The notes beneath the pieces were generated by a model, which had not been told where the DNA came from, made no database searches, and saw only the letters and a program-made list of their open reading frames with translations. From assembly GCA_964454145.1 (NCBI GenBank), contig CAYVQK010000001.1:17091-81090 (forward strand): 64,000 nt of DNA, given 5' to 3'. Shown here in pieces: positions 36,749 to 46,321 of the stretch (position 1 is its first letter; the number at the start of each line of letters is the position of its first letter). The position numbers and the translations under genes are program-made. The stretch is from Vannielia sp964454145 (GTDB taxonomy: Bacteria; Pseudomonadota; Alphaproteobacteria; Rhodobacterales; Rhodobacteraceae).

Positions 36749-37654
36749 TCAGGGCTTCAGAAGTTCCATGCACAGGTCGCGCAGCACCCGGAAGCCGGTG
36801 TCATGCAGTTGGCTGTTCAGCCGCCGTGCCCGGAGCACGATCTGCACCTTCAACCCGATCTCCGGCGCCACGATCCGCCGCAGCCGCAATCCCTGGCCCG
36901 AGCGCGCGGTGCGGCGGGCGCGCGGCGTCGCCACCGTCACACCCGCGCCGCTGCGGACCATGTCGAGCGTGGTGTCGAGCGAGTCGAGCTCGCAATCCAC
37001 CAGCAGCTTGCGCCCCTCGCGCGAGAAGGCCGCCTCCAGCAACTCGCGCACCCGGTTGGGCCGGGAGGTTATGAGGATCGGCCGGTCGACAAGCTCGGCC
37101 AGCGGCACGTCGGGGCCGAAGGGCTCCGCCGCGCCCTCGGGCATCGGCTCGTAGAGGTGCAGCTTTTCCTCGTAGAGCTCATGGGTCTCCAGCATCGGCG
37201 AGTTCGGCGCGTCGAAGACCACCGCCATGTCGAGCCGGCCGGAGAGGATCCACTCCTGGATCTGCGAGGATCGGCCATTGAGGATATGCACCTTGGCGCC
37301 GGGCAGTTCGGCCTGGAGCTTGCGGATAAGCGCGGTCGAGATCGCCGCAGAGAGCGAGCCCGGCATGCCGATGGCCACCGACCCCACCCGCTTCAGCCGG
37401 GCGTTCTCCATGTCGGCATAGGTGCGCTCCAGCATCTCCACGATGTCCTGCGCGTGGCGCAACAGGCGCTCGCCCGCTTCGGTCGGCGTCACGCCCCGGC
37501 CGTTGCGGATGAGCAGCCGCTCCTTCAGCTCGTTTTCCAGCGCGTTCACCTGCCGAGACAAGGCCGGCTGGGCGATGTGGAGAAAGGCCGCGGCCCGGCT
37601 GAAACTGCCCATCTCGCAGACCTTGGCGAAGTAGTTCAACTGGCGGATGTCCAT
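36749..37654 (-). CDS. LysR-family transcriptional regulator
   Basis: A 301-residue LysR regulator: N-terminal winged helix (MDIRQLNYFAKVCEMGSFSRAAAFLHIAQPALSRQV) and a substrate-binding co-inducer domain (SVAIGMPGSLSAAIST). Divergent from the rubredoxin gene 105 bp away, so probably controls it together with the cupin-like gene. The ligand is unknown. Confidence 0.93.
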   Translation of the reverse strand: MDIRQLNYFAKVCEMGSFSRAAAFLHIAQPALSRQVNALENELKERLLIRNGRGVTPTEAGERLLRHAQDIVEMLERTYADMENARLKRVGSVAIGMPGSLSAAISTALIRKLQAELPGAKVHILNGRSSQIQEWILSGRLDMAVVFDAPNSPMLETHELYEEKLHLYEPMPEGAAEPFGPDVPLAELVDRPILITSRPNRVRELLEAAFSREGRKLLVDCELDSLDTTLDMVRSGAGVTVATPRARRTARSGQGLRLRRIVAPEIGLKVQIVLRARRLNSQLHDTGFRVLRDLCMELLKP

Positions 37655-37685
37655 GGGCTCGGCTCATAACTTGGTGGCATATCTG

Positions 37686-37697
37686 ATACGCCGGTAT
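37686..37697. promoter_or_regulatory. Candidate LysR-site dyad in divergent promoter
   Basis: ATAC-GCCG-GTAT is a perfect short dyad between the divergent LysR and rubredoxin genes. LysR sites usually have longer spacers (T-N11-A), so this is a weak candidate only. Confidence 0.35.
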
Positions 37698-37759
37698 TCC
37701 CGATTTAAAAGGTCCGGAACGACAGGTAAAGTCCTTCCGAGCAGCAGAAGGCAAGGCAG

Positions 37760-37945
37760 ATGACCGAGACACCGGGCCAGCGCGTGTGGGAGTGCATCCT
37801 GTGCGGGTTTCAGTACGACGAGGCCGAGGGTGACCCCGACAGCGGGATCGCGCCGGGCACGCCCTGGGAGGATGTGCCGCAGGATTGGGTCTGCCCGGAC
37901 TGCCGCGCCGCCAAGGCCGATTTCGACATGGTTCAGGTTGCCTGA
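37760..37945 (+). CDS. Rubredoxin
   Basis: A 61-residue rubredoxin. Iron ligands come from ECILCGFQYDEAEG and DWVCPDCRAAK (CxxC twice, all four cysteines present). ATG at 37760 follows a weak GGCAAGGC. Rubredoxins carry single electrons, for example to alkane or other hydroxylases or to oxygen-stress proteins. The next gene is 18 bp downstream and in the same operon, so its partner is probably that protein. Confidence 0.95.
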   Translation: MTETPGQRVWECILCGFQYDEAEGDPDSGIAPGTPWEDVPQDWVCPDCRAAKADFDMVQVA

Positions 37946-37962
37946 CCGGCAAGGAGACCCCG

Positions 37963-38712
37963 ATGCAGACCGTCCACTACAGCGAAAAGGAGCCCGACCG
38001 CTTCAAGCGGGGCCGTGGCTGGAAGGTAAACCTCTTCGGCAAGAACTCCGATGTGCCGCGGAAGGATCTCCAGGCCTTCCGCATCGACATGAGCGCCGAC
38101 ATGCAGCTCGACAGCCACTTCCACATCGTCGACCAGTTCCAGATCTTCATCGGCGGCAGCGGCAGCATCGGGCGCGACGATGCCGGCATGATCACCGCCC
38201 ACTACGCCGACCATCACACCGGTTACGGCCCGCTGATTGCGGGCGGACAGGGCATGTCGTACCTCACCCTGCGGTCCAAGACCGACGCTGGTCTGGTCAA
38301 GCTCTCCACGCCGAACGTGCGAGACCTCCTGAAGCCCACCAAGCGGCGGCACCGGGTGTCGTCAAAGGTGGTGCTCTCGATCCCGCCCGTCATGGCACAC
38401 CTCGAGGCCCCTCTGGTGGAGACGGTGATGGAGGAGAAGCCCGGCGACGACGGGATGACGGTCAAGGTGGTGCGCCTCGGCGCGGGGCAGGCGATCGACG
38501 CGCCGGAGACCGGCGGGACGGGCGGTTACTACGTGGTGGTGATGAACGGCAGCCTCGACCATGGCGGCGAGAGCTTCGAGCCCTGGTCGCTGTTCTGGGT
38601 CGGGCACGAGGAGGCGCCGCCATTGCTTAAGGCCGGCGAGGCTGGCGCGGAGGTGCTGATCGCGGTCTTCCCCCGATGGGACGAGTGGATGGCGGCACTG
38701 GGCGAAGAGTGA
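37963..38712 (+). CDS. Conserved-looking hypothetical protein, possible cupin-type
   Basis: A 249-residue soluble protein I cannot place with certainty. Histidine-rich segments (DSHFHIVDQFQIFIGGSGSIG and HYADHHTGYG) with a beta-rich pattern resemble a double-stranded beta-helix (cupin) metal site. No signal peptide. RBS AAGGAG before ATG 37963. Paired with rubredoxin, it could be a rubredoxin-linked metal oxygenase, but this is inference from context. The protein is otherwise uncharacterised here. Confidence 0.7.
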   Translation: MQTVHYSEKEPDRFKRGRGWKVNLFGKNSDVPRKDLQAFRIDMSADMQLDSHFHIVDQFQIFIGGSGSIGRDDAGMITAHYADHHTGYGPLIAGGQGMSYLTLRSKTDAGLVKLSTPNVRDLLKPTKRRHRVSSKVVLSIPPVMAHLEAPLVETVMEEKPGDDGMTVKVVRLGAGQAIDAPETGGTGGYYVVVMNGSLDHGGESFEPWSLFWVGHEEAPPLLKAGEAGAEVLIAVFPRWDEWMAALGEE

Positions 38713-38853
38713 CGCCGGGGTGCCGCGTGGTGCCGGGAACACCGTGCAGGGGACACGCAGTCGATCCTGCCGGATGGCGTCCTGGGCCTGCTGACCTGCG
38801 GTTTTGACGTCGCCAGGGCCTTCGAGCTCCCGGCGTCGGCGTTCTATGGCCGA

Positions 38854-39936
38854 TCAGTCCTGCGTCCGGCTCCAATAGGCAACGGAATGGACCTGTGCCT
38901 TGGCCAGCCCCGCCTCCTCCGTTCCGAAGCGGCGCAGCGCACGGGCCGCCTGCTTGGAGGCTGCAAACCACAGCCGGGTGTCGGGAGCGCAGCCCCCAAC
39001 CCTCTCGCGGATGGCGGCCACGAGGTCACGCTCCGTCGCGCCTTCGGAGCGGAGCAGCCAGGTGATATCGATCCCGGTCGGGCAGGCGTCGGGTCGCCGG
39101 ATGTCGTCCGCGCTGCCGACCAGCAAGGTCACATGGCCGCGCTGCGACTCCAGCATCCGTTCCATCGCGCGCAGGATCGCCGGCAGGCTGGTCTCGTCGC
39201 CTCCCGCCACGAGGAGGCCATTCCCGTCCGTCGGCTCCGGCCCCGCCTTGCCCCCGGGGCCCATCAGGCCGACGGTTTCTCCGAGGGGGCCCGTCTCTGC
39301 CCAGTCGCAGGTGGGACCGCCGGGGTGGCGGAAGACGTCGAAGGTCAGGCTGTGGCTCTCGGGATGGCAGAGGCGGGTGGTGAACACCCGATCGCTCAGC
39401 TTGTCCTCGCCCTCGGGCCAGCGGATCACCCCGGTTGCATCGAGCCGGGGCCAGACCGGCGCCCGCCCGGGCTCCATCGGGCGGAGGAGGCGGAAGTGCC
39501 AGTGGTCTTCGCTGGAAAACCGGTCATAGCCCTCGGGAGAGAGCGTCACGCGCATCCGCCACCAGGAGGCTCCCTTCGGCGCGCAGCCCGTCACCTCGCC
39601 CACGGCCAGCGTCGGCGGCAGTGCGCCCGCATCTCCCGCCCCCGACCATGTGAGCGGCGGCAGCCCCGGGTCGAACTCCTCCATGTGCAGCGAGATGCCG
39701 GTGCGGAAATCCGGCAGCATGGAGGCCTCGGCGCAGGCCACCTCGATGCGGCAGGCCCGGCCCGTCACCTGCACGGTGACCCTGGCAAGACCGGCATCGG
39801 CCACCATCACCCCCGGCGCAGGGTGTTGCGGCTCCATGCCATGTTCGATGTACTCGGCGCGCCAGAAATCGAGCAGCCGTTGCCCCTCGTCGTGGGGGAA
39901 CTCGATGGCAGAGAGATGGGGCAGGGGCGGGGTCAT
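38854..39936 (-). CDS. Siderophore-interacting protein with N-terminal DUF2218-like domain
   Basis: A 360-residue ferric-siderophore reductase of the SIP family. Residues about 1-95 look like a DUF2218 domain (as in other alphaproteobacterial SIPs); the SIP FAD domain follows with the RVFTTRLCH motif (R-x-F/Y-T-x-R for flavin), then the NAD(P)-domain with VAGGDETSLPAI, and the ending VHSVAYWSRTQD. It reduces iron from an imported ferric siderophore in the cytoplasm. It overlaps the ATPase gene by 4 bases and is the last gene of the leftward iron operon. Confidence 0.88.
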   Translation of the reverse strand: MTPPLPHLSAIEFPHDEGQRLLDFWRAEYIEHGMEPQHPAPGVMVADAGLARVTVQVTGRACRIEVACAEASMLPDFRTGISLHMEEFDPGLPPLTWSGAGDAGALPPTLAVGEVTGCAPKGASWWRMRVTLSPEGYDRFSSEDHWHFRLLRPMEPGRAPVWPRLDATGVIRWPEGEDKLSDRVFTTRLCHPESHSLTFDVFRHPGGPTCDWAETGPLGETVGLMGPGGKAGPEPTDGNGLLVAGGDETSLPAILRAMERMLESQRGHVTLLVGSADDIRRPDACPTGIDITWLLRSEGATERDLVAAIRERVGGCAPDTRLWFAASKQAARALRRFGTEEAGLAKAQVHSVAYWSRTQD

Positions 39937-40766
39937 GGGCGGTGTCCTGTGGTGGAGCGCAGGGGCTGCGAGCGGGTGCCGTGGCGGCCTACGGGAACCA
40001 TCATCGGCTTGCCGGTGACCGGATCGGGCAGTATGCGGGCCTCGAGGCCGAAGACCTCGGCAAGCATCGCCTCGGTCAGGATCTCGTCCGGGGCGCCGGC
40101 AGAGGTGATCCGGCCGCCCGCCATGGCCACAAGCATGTCGGCATAGCGGGCTGCGAGATTGAGATCGTGGAGCACCATCACCACCGTCGTTCCGCGCGCG
40201 CGGTTGAGGTCGGTGAGCAGGTCGAGCACCTCGACCTGGTGGTTGATATCGAGAAAGGTGGTGGGCTCGTCGAGGAGCAGCACATCGGTCTGCTGGGCGA
40301 GCGCCATGGCGATCCAGACCCGCTGGCGCTGGCCGCCGGACAGGTCTTCGACCAGCCGCTCGGCGAGGTCGGCGGTGCCGGTCATTTCCAGGGCCTCTCC
40401 CACGGCGGCCTCGTCGGAGGCGGTCCAGCGACCGAAGAGGCCCTGGTGCGGGTGACGGCCACGGCTGACCAGATCGAGCACGGTGATACCCTCGGGCGCG
40501 ATGGGCGACTGCGGCAACAGGCCGAGCCGGCGAGCCAGGGTGCGGGGCGGCATGGCATGGATCGGCGCGCCGTCGAGCAGCACCCTCCCGGCCTCGGGTC
40601 TGAGCAGCCGCGACATCGCCCGAAGCAGGGTGGACTTGCCGCAGGCATTGGCCCCGATGATGGCGGTGATCTGACCGCGCGGCAGCGCAAGGTCCATGCC
40701 GTCGATCACCGCGCCGGCGCCGTAGCCTGCGGTTAGCCCCTCGATCTTCAGCACCGCATCGATCAC
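39933..40766 (-). CDS. Ferric-siderophore ABC transporter ATPase (FecE/FepC type)
   Basis: A 277-residue ATPase: Walker A GANACGKST, signature LSGGQRQR, Walker B LLLDEPTTFLD, and the H-switch in VLHDLNLAARYAD typical of Fe-siderophore importers. Its ends overlap both neighbours by 4 bases. It energises the FecCD-type permease pair upstream. Confidence 0.94.
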   Translation of the reverse strand: MIDAVLKIEGLTAGYGAGAVIDGMDLALPRGQITAIIGANACGKSTLLRAMSRLLRPEAGRVLLDGAPIHAMPPRTLARRLGLLPQSPIAPEGITVLDLVSRGRHPHQGLFGRWTASDEAAVGEALEMTGTADLAERLVEDLSGGQRQRVWIAMALAQQTDVLLLDEPTTFLDINHQVEVLDLLTDLNRARGTTVVMVLHDLNLAARYADMLVAMAGGRITSAGAPDEILTEAMLAEVFGLEARILPDPVTGKPMMVPVGRHGTRSQPLRSTTGHRP

Positions 40767-41827
40767 AGCGCGCCTCCCGTGCGGTTGTCGCGCAGGATCA
40801 GCGCGACGAGATAGGGCGCGCCGAGCACGCCGGTGACGATGCCCACCGGGTAGCGGGCGGGGAGCAGCACCTGCCCTGCGAAATCCGCCAGCAGCACCAG
40901 AGCCGCCCCGGTGAGCGCGGCGGGCACCAGCAGCGAGCCGTCGCGCCGCAGCAGCCGGGCGGCGATCGGGCCGGAGAGGAAGGCGACGAAGGCGATCGGC
41001 CCGGTGGCTGCGGTGGCGAAGGCCACCAGCCCGACAGCGGCGCAGACCACGACAAGCCGGGTGAGGCCGACGCGGACGCCGAGCGCGGCCGCCGTGTCAT
41101 CGCCCATGCGCATGGTTTCGAGATCACGCCGCAGCGTGAGGAGCGCGCCGCCGAAGACGGCCAGTGCCGCGGCCAGCGGCAGGGCCTGCGCCGGTTGCGC
41201 GCCATTCACCGAGCCGGTCATCCAGCGCAGCGCCTGCTGCAGCGACCAGGCCGGCGCCTGGGTCAGCACATAGGCGGTGAAGCTCTGGAGCATGGCCGCG
41301 ATGCCGATGCCCACGAGGATCAGCCGCGCCCCCGCCGCGCCGCCCTTCCAGGCCAGCAGGTAGATGAGCAGCGCCACGCCCAGCCCCGCNNNNNNNNNNN
41401 NNNNNNNNNNNNNNNNNNNNNNNNNNNNNNNNGAGAGGGTGGCCACCGGCGCCCCGCTCCACCCCAGGACGACGATGGCGAAGACGGCGGCGGCGCTGGC
41501 GCCCGAGCTGATGCCGATGATGTCGGGGCTGGCCAGCGGGTTGCGCAGAAGCGTCTGGAACGCCACGCCGCCCAGACCGAAGCAGAGGCCGGCAAGCACC
41601 GAGATCAGCACGCGAGGGCCGCGCAGCACGCCGACGGTGAAGGCCTCGCCGCCCGTCTCCTGCCCGAGCAGCACCCGCAGCACGGTGAGCGGCGAGGTGA
41701 AGGACTGGCCCACCATCAGCGTCAGCGCCGCCCCGGCCAGCCCCAGCGCGACCAGCACCGCCAGCATCCGCCGCCGCCTGCGCCCCATGCGCTGCCGCAG
41801 TGCGCCGATATCTGTGGCAAGGCTCAC
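40763..41827 (-). CDS. Ferric-siderophore ABC permease (FecD/FepG type), with gap
   Basis: A 354-residue FecCD permease with about ten helices. GTG at 41827 overlaps the preceding stop by 4 bases (GTGA). Signatures include RGPRVLISVLAGLCFGLGGVAFQ and the DIIGISSGASAAAVF segment; the C-terminus has LGAPYLVALIL. A 43-base run of N (41390-41432) hides about 15 residues in the middle. The reading frame is kept on both sides and the total length is normal, so the gene is probably intact. Confidence 0.92.
   Translation of the reverse strand: MSLATDIGALRQRMGRRRRRMLAVLVALGLAGAALTLMVGQSFTSPLTVLRVLLGQETGGEAFTVGVLRGPRVLISVLAGLCFGLGGVAFQTLLRNPLASPDIIGISSGASAAAVFAIVVLGWSGAPVATLXXXXXXXXXXXXXXXAGLGVALLIYLLAWKGGAAGARLILVGIGIAAMLQSFTAYVLTQAPAWSLQQALRWMTGSVNGAQPAQALPLAAALAVFGGALLTLRRDLETMRMGDDTAAALGVRVGLTRLVVVCAAVGLVAFATAATGPIAFVAFLSGPIAARLLRRDGSLLVPAALTGAALVLLADFAGQVLLPARYPVGIVTGVLGAPYLVALILRDNRTGGAL
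41390..41432. other. Run of N in the FecD gene
   Basis: 43 unknown bases. Frame is preserved across them (the gene is divisible by three with the N count included), so the gap length is consistent with the true distance. Confidence 0.95.
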
Positions 41828-42849
41828 AGCGCCGCCACTCGCCTGCGCCGCACGATCCAGATGAAGACCGGCGCGCCGATGAAGGCGGTGACGATGCCGA
41901 CGTCGAGCTCCGCCGGGCGCGCCACGATCCGCCCCGCCACGTCGGCCAGCACCAGAAGCACCGCGCCGGAGACCGCCGAGGCGGGCAGGATCCAGCGGTA
42001 GTCCACCCCCGTCACCAGCCGACTCAGATGCGGCACCACCAGCCCGACGAAACCGATGGGGCCGCACACCGCGGTCACCGCGCCGCAGAGCACGACGGCG
42101 CCCAGGGCCGCGATGGCGCGGGCCCGCCAGACCGTCTCGCCCAGGCCGGCGGCCGTGTCGTCTCCCAGCGCGAGGAGGTTCAGCTTTCGGGCCGAGGCGA
42201 GGCAGAGGAGAGCGCCGAAGCCGAGGAAGGGAAGCACCGGGGTGATCCTCTCCCAGGTCGCGCCGCCGACCCCGCCGACCAGCCAGGATTGCACCAGACC
42301 GGCGATGTCGCCGCGCGGCAGCACCACCGCCGTGGTCAGCGAGGCGAGGGCCGCCGTCAGTGCCGCGCCGGCCAGGGCGAGCTTCAGCGGTGTCGCCCCG
42401 CCCGCGCCGAGGCTGGCGATTACGTAGACCCCGACCGCCGCGAGCCCGGCCCCGACCGTGGCGGCGAGGATATAGCCCGTCAGCGAGCCAAGTCCGAAAC
42501 TGGCCAGCCCGATCACCACCGCCAGCGCAGCGCCCGCGTTCACGCCGAGAATGCCCGGGTCGGCCAGCGGGTTGCGGGTGACGCCCTGCATCACCGCACC
42601 GGTCAGCCCCAGCGCCGCGCCCGCCAATGCGGCCAGCACCGTGCGCGGCACCCGGCTCGCCACTGCGGCCTCGCCCATGGTCTGCGGCGGCCCGCTCAGC
42701 GCGGCTGCGAGGTCGGACAGGCTGGTGACCCTTGCCCCGAAGGCGAGCGAAAGCCCTGCAGTGAGGACAAGCGCGAGCAGCGCCACGAGCATCCACGCCG
42801 GTTTCGCGCCGCGCGCCTGGTGGCGCAGGTTGGACAGGTCTGGCTGCAA
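41824..42849 (-). CDS. Ferric-siderophore ABC permease (FecC/FepD type)
   Basis: A 341-residue FecCD permease. Family segments: SRVPRTVLAALAGAALGLTGAVMQGVTRNPLADPGILGVNAGA and GAPVFIWIVRRRR at the end. It is a paralogue of the next permease and forms the heterodimeric channel. It starts 6 bp after the binding-protein stop. Confidence 0.95.
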   Translation of the reverse strand: MQPDLSNLRHQARGAKPAWMLVALLALVLTAGLSLAFGARVTSLSDLAAALSGPPQTMGEAAVASRVPRTVLAALAGAALGLTGAVMQGVTRNPLADPGILGVNAGAALAVVIGLASFGLGSLTGYILAATVGAGLAAVGVYVIASLGAGGATPLKLALAGAALTAALASLTTAVVLPRGDIAGLVQSWLVGGVGGATWERITPVLPFLGFGALLCLASARKLNLLALGDDTAAGLGETVWRARAIAALGAVVLCGAVTAVCGPIGFVGLVVPHLSRLVTGVDYRWILPASAVSGAVLLVLADVAGRIVARPAELDVGIVTAFIGAPVFIWIVRRRRVAAL

Positions 42850-42855
42850 GCGTCC

Positions 42856-43848
42856 TCACTCCGCCTTTGCGGCGGCCTCGGAGAGCAGATCGAGGTAGGC
42901 GTCGAGCACGTAGGGGATGGCCAGCGGCGAGGGGTGGGCGGCGGTGCCGAGCGGGTCGTTGCCCAGCAGCACGATGGACTCCCGCGAGACCGCCGGCATC
43001 TGGCGGGTGAGCATGTAGGTGCCGAGTTGGTTCACCAGCGCGCGGCTGCCGTAGGTCACCACGATGTCGACATCACCCAGCGCGTCGATCCGCTCGGAGC
43101 TGATCTCGCCGGCGAAGCGCCCGGAGGCGGAGAGATCCTTCACCGGATCGGGCGAGACCAACCCGAGATCGTGCAGGAAGGCCACGCGGGTGTCGCGGTC
43201 GGTGTAGAAGGGAATGCGGCTGAGGTCGGTCGGGTCGAGATGGGTGACGAAGATGGCGCTCTTGCCCGCCAGCACAGGGTGCTCGGCCACGCCCTTCGCA
43301 ATCTGCCCTTCGAGGTCCGCAATCAGCGCCTCGCCCTCCTCGGCCATGCCCATCCCGGCACTGTTCATCCGGATCATCTGGCGCCATTCGGTCGTCCAGG
43401 GCATGTCGGGGTAGGCCACAGTGGGGGCGATCTGGCTGAGGATCCGGTAATCCTGCTCGGAGAGCCCCGAATGCGCGGCGAGGATCACGTCGGGTTCGGT
43501 CGCGGCCACCGCCTCGAAGTCGATCCCGTCGCCCTCGTCGAAGAGCACCGGCGTCTCTGCCCCCAGCTCCTCCAGCCGGTCGCTGACCCAGGGCAGCACA
43601 CCGTCGCCATCGTCGTCGCCGAAGTTCGCGGCGGCCATGCCCACCGGCACCACCCCGAGCGCCAACGGCACCTCGTGGTTCGACCAGTTCACCGTGGCGA
43701 CGCGGCGTGGCCTTTCGGTCAGCACCGTCGTGCCATAGGCGTGGTCTATCTCCACAGGCCAGGCCACCTGGGCCGAGAGCTGCGCGGCCAGGCCGAACCA
43801 GAGGGCAATGGCCCGAAGGGCGCTGCTGGGAAGGCGTCGGATCTGCAT
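42856..43848 (-). CDS. Ferric-siderophore substrate-binding protein (FecB/FepB type)
   Basis: A 330-residue periplasmic binding protein with a signal peptide (hydrophobic run ALRAIALWFGLAAQLSAQ) and a class III fold. Typical features: RRVATVNWSNHEVPLALGVVPVG, EPDVILAAHSGLSEQDY and DIVVTYG. First gene of the leftward iron operon, divergent from the TonB receptor. It hands a ferric siderophore to FecCD. The siderophore type is unknown. Confidence 0.93.
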   Translation of the reverse strand: MQIRRLPSSALRAIALWFGLAAQLSAQVAWPVEIDHAYGTTVLTERPRRVATVNWSNHEVPLALGVVPVGMAAANFGDDDGDGVLPWVSDRLEELGAETPVLFDEGDGIDFEAVAATEPDVILAAHSGLSEQDYRILSQIAPTVAYPDMPWTTEWRQMIRMNSAGMGMAEEGEALIADLEGQIAKGVAEHPVLAGKSAIFVTHLDPTDLSRIPFYTDRDTRVAFLHDLGLVSPDPVKDLSASGRFAGEISSERIDALGDVDIVVTYGSRALVNQLGTYMLTRQMPAVSRESIVLLGNDPLGTAAHPSPLAIPYVLDAYLDLLSEAAAKAE

Positions 43849-44145
43849 AATGTGTGCTCCCGAGAGGCGGTGGAAAGGCCAGAGGACGGACCTGGAGCGG
43901 GTTTAGCGACACCCGGGCCGGCTTTCATCCCCAATCCCAACTCTTTCAGTCAGAAAATGCCAAATACCGCAGGCTCCTCCAAGATTTGCGGGTGCGCATC
44001 CGGTATCGCTGCCGCAGGCATGCCGGCTCGGACCGATCCTGCGCGCGTTCTGCGGGCTATCGGCGCCCTGCCTCCCGCCACCCGCCCTGCGGTCAGCCAT
44101 CCCATCGCGCCCTCTGGCCAAGACAACAACAGGAGCCAACCTGAC

Positions 44146-46263
44146 GTGACACGATCCTCCCCGAAACGCCGGCCTGCCCGGCTCTTCACCACCAGCGCGG
44201 CTGCCGCGCTCCTCGCCGCCTGCCCCGCGCTGGCGCAGGAGGGTGGTGCGGTCTACGACCTCAGCACCATCTTCGTCGAGAGCAGCGGCCCCGGCGATGC
44301 CGACAGCGAAACCACGGTCGCCAGCCAGATCAGCTCCGGCAGTGGTCTTCCGAACGACATCCTCGACAGCTCCGCCACGGTATCCGTCGTGACCTCCGCC
44401 GAGATCGAGCGGCGCGGGGCGGCCACGACCGAACAGGTGCTGCAATACACCTCCGGCCTCATCACCGACTTCTATGGCCGGGACGACCGCTACGACTTCT
44501 TCAAGATCCGCGGCTATGACGCCACCACCTATCGCGACGGCCTGCTCATCGGCGATGCCTTCGGTGGCGTGCGCGAGGAGCCCTTCGCCTTCGACCGGGT
44601 GGAGGTGCTGAAGGGCGCGAACTCCACCGCTTTCGGGCTGTCCGACCCGGGCGGCGCGGTGAACTTCGTCACCAAGAGCCCCACGGGCGAGCGGCTGCGC
44701 GAGATCTACGGCACCTACGGCAGCTTCAACCACAAGGAACTCGGCTTCGACATGGGCGACAGTTTCGGCGAGGGCAGCGCCTTCTCCTGGCGGCTCACCG
44801 GCAAGATCAAGGACAGCGAAGCGGAGACGGATTACTCCAACGACGACGAGAGCTTCTTCATGGCGGGGCTGGCATGGCGACCGACCGATGCCACCACCGT
44901 GAGCCTCGTCTATGACCAGCTCTATCGTGACGGCTATCCCAACAGCTCGGGCTACCCGGCCAACGGCGACGAGTTCGACCGGTCGCTCTTTCTCGGCGAG
45001 CCCGACTTCAACTACCTCGACACCGACCGCGACACGCTGACCCTGAAGGTCGAGCACGATTTCGGCAATGGCCTCAGCTTCGGGTCCACGGCGCGATACA
45101 CCAAGGGCACCGGCGGTTTCGGCTATGTCTTCCTCGGCGCCACGACCGGCGCCAGCACGGTGTCGCGGTTCTACTTCGCCAACGAGGCGGAGTTCGAGAA
45201 CATCGTCGTCGATGCCCACCTGCTGTATGAAACCGACCTTGGCGATGTTCACAGCCGTACCATGGTAGGCGTGGAGTTCCGCGACAACTACCGCGAGAAC
45301 AAGCTCTGGTACACGCCCGCCTCCGACATCGACTGGACCGATCCGACCTATACCGGCGGGCTCGACCTCGGCAGCACGGATCCCTATCAGGACACCACCA
45401 ACAAGGTGCAGGCCAAGTCGCTCTACCTGCAGCAGGAGTTCTCCTGGGACCGGCTGATCGCCCAGGTCGGACTGCGCCAGGACTGGATCGAGCAGGAGCA
45501 GATCTACCATATCGCCGGGCTGGATCTGCCCATCTCGGGCGAGTTCGAGGAGACCTCTTTGCGCGCCGGGCTGACCTACAGGATCACACCTGAGCTGTCG
45601 GTCTACGGCAGCTATGCCGAATCCGTCGTTCCCGCCTCCTTCAGCACGGCCTACGGCTACGGTCTCGAGCCGGAGCGCGGCAAGCAGTGGGAGCTCGGCC
45701 TCAAGTATCGGCCCGACGGGATGCGGGCGCTGTTCACGGCCGCGATCTTCGATCTGACCAAGTTCAACGAGACGGTCACCAACCCCGATACGCTGCTCGA
45801 CGAACCCATCGGCGAAAGCCGGGTGCGCGGGCTCGAACTGGAGGCCAAGGCCGAGCTGAACGACCAGTTTTCCTTCACGGCGGCCTACACCTACCTCGAC
45901 TCCGAGATCGTCCAGTCCGACGGCGGCACCACCGACGGCAACGAGCTGCCCCACACGCCGAAGCACCAGGCCTCGCTCTGGGTCAACTACCTGGTGCCCG
46001 GTGCGGGCGGTCGCGGCGACTTCGATCTCGGTCTGGGGGCCCGCTACACCGGCGAATACTGGACCTCGACGGCCAACACCGACCGGATCGACGCGGCCTG
46101 GGTCTTCGATGCCGCCGTGGGCTATCAGATCGCCGAAAACACTGCGCTGCGCCTGACCGTCACCAACCTGTTCGACGAGCAGCACATCGCGCAGAAGGGC
46201 TTTTCGGCCAATTACTACAACCCCGGCCGGGAGTGGAACCTGACGCTGAACCACACCTGGTGA
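44146..46263 (+). CDS. TonB-dependent siderophore receptor
   Basis: A 705-residue outer-membrane receptor. GTG at 44146, with AGGAG about 10 bases upstream, gives a signal peptide (RLFTTSAAAALLAACPALAQ). The plug domain runs about residues 55-195 (VSVVTSAEIERRGAATTEQVLQY, KIRGYDATTYRDGLL, EVLKGANSTAFGLSDPGGAVNFVTK), followed by the 22-strand barrel, and the protein ends in W, as outer-membrane proteins do. A signalling domain for surface sensing is absent. The 297 bp before it (43849-44145) is the divergent promoter; I saw no clear Fur or Irr box. A long frame upstream of the GTG is the reverse of the permease genes and not coding. Confidence 0.93.
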   Translation: MTRSSPKRRPARLFTTSAAAALLAACPALAQEGGAVYDLSTIFVESSGPGDADSETTVASQISSGSGLPNDILDSSATVSVVTSAEIERRGAATTEQVLQYTSGLITDFYGRDDRYDFFKIRGYDATTYRDGLLIGDAFGGVREEPFAFDRVEVLKGANSTAFGLSDPGGAVNFVTKSPTGERLREIYGTYGSFNHKELGFDMGDSFGEGSAFSWRLTGKIKDSEAETDYSNDDESFFMAGLAWRPTDATTVSLVYDQLYRDGYPNSSGYPANGDEFDRSLFLGEPDFNYLDTDRDTLTLKVEHDFGNGLSFGSTARYTKGTGGFGYVFLGATTGASTVSRFYFANEAEFENIVVDAHLLYETDLGDVHSRTMVGVEFRDNYRENKLWYTPASDIDWTDPTYTGGLDLGSTDPYQDTTNKVQAKSLYLQQEFSWDRLIAQVGLRQDWIEQEQIYHIAGLDLPISGEFEETSLRAGLTYRITPELSVYGSYAESVVPASFSTAYGYGLEPERGKQWELGLKYRPDGMRALFTAAIFDLTKFNETVTNPDTLLDEPIGESRVRGLELEAKAELNDQFSFTAAYTYLDSEIVQSDGGTTDGNELPHTPKHQASLWVNYLVPGAGGRGDFDLGLGARYTGEYWTSTANTDRIDAAWVFDAAVGYQIAENTALRLTVTNLFDEQHIAQKGFSANYYNPGREWNLTLNHTW

Positions 46264-46321
46264 GGCACCCTGCAGGCCCTTCCCCGACGTTTCCCCGGGG
46301 CGGGGCGGGCAGAAGCCCGAA

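Noticed and set aside
41800..44145. Very long open frame running into the TonB receptor from the left
   Set aside because: It is antisense to the FecCD permease and binding-protein genes and contains the N run; the true receptor starts at GTG 44146 with a signal peptide.
43849..44145. Fur or Irr box in the iron divergent promoter
   Set aside because: I looked for the usual dyads and saw none clear enough to claim.
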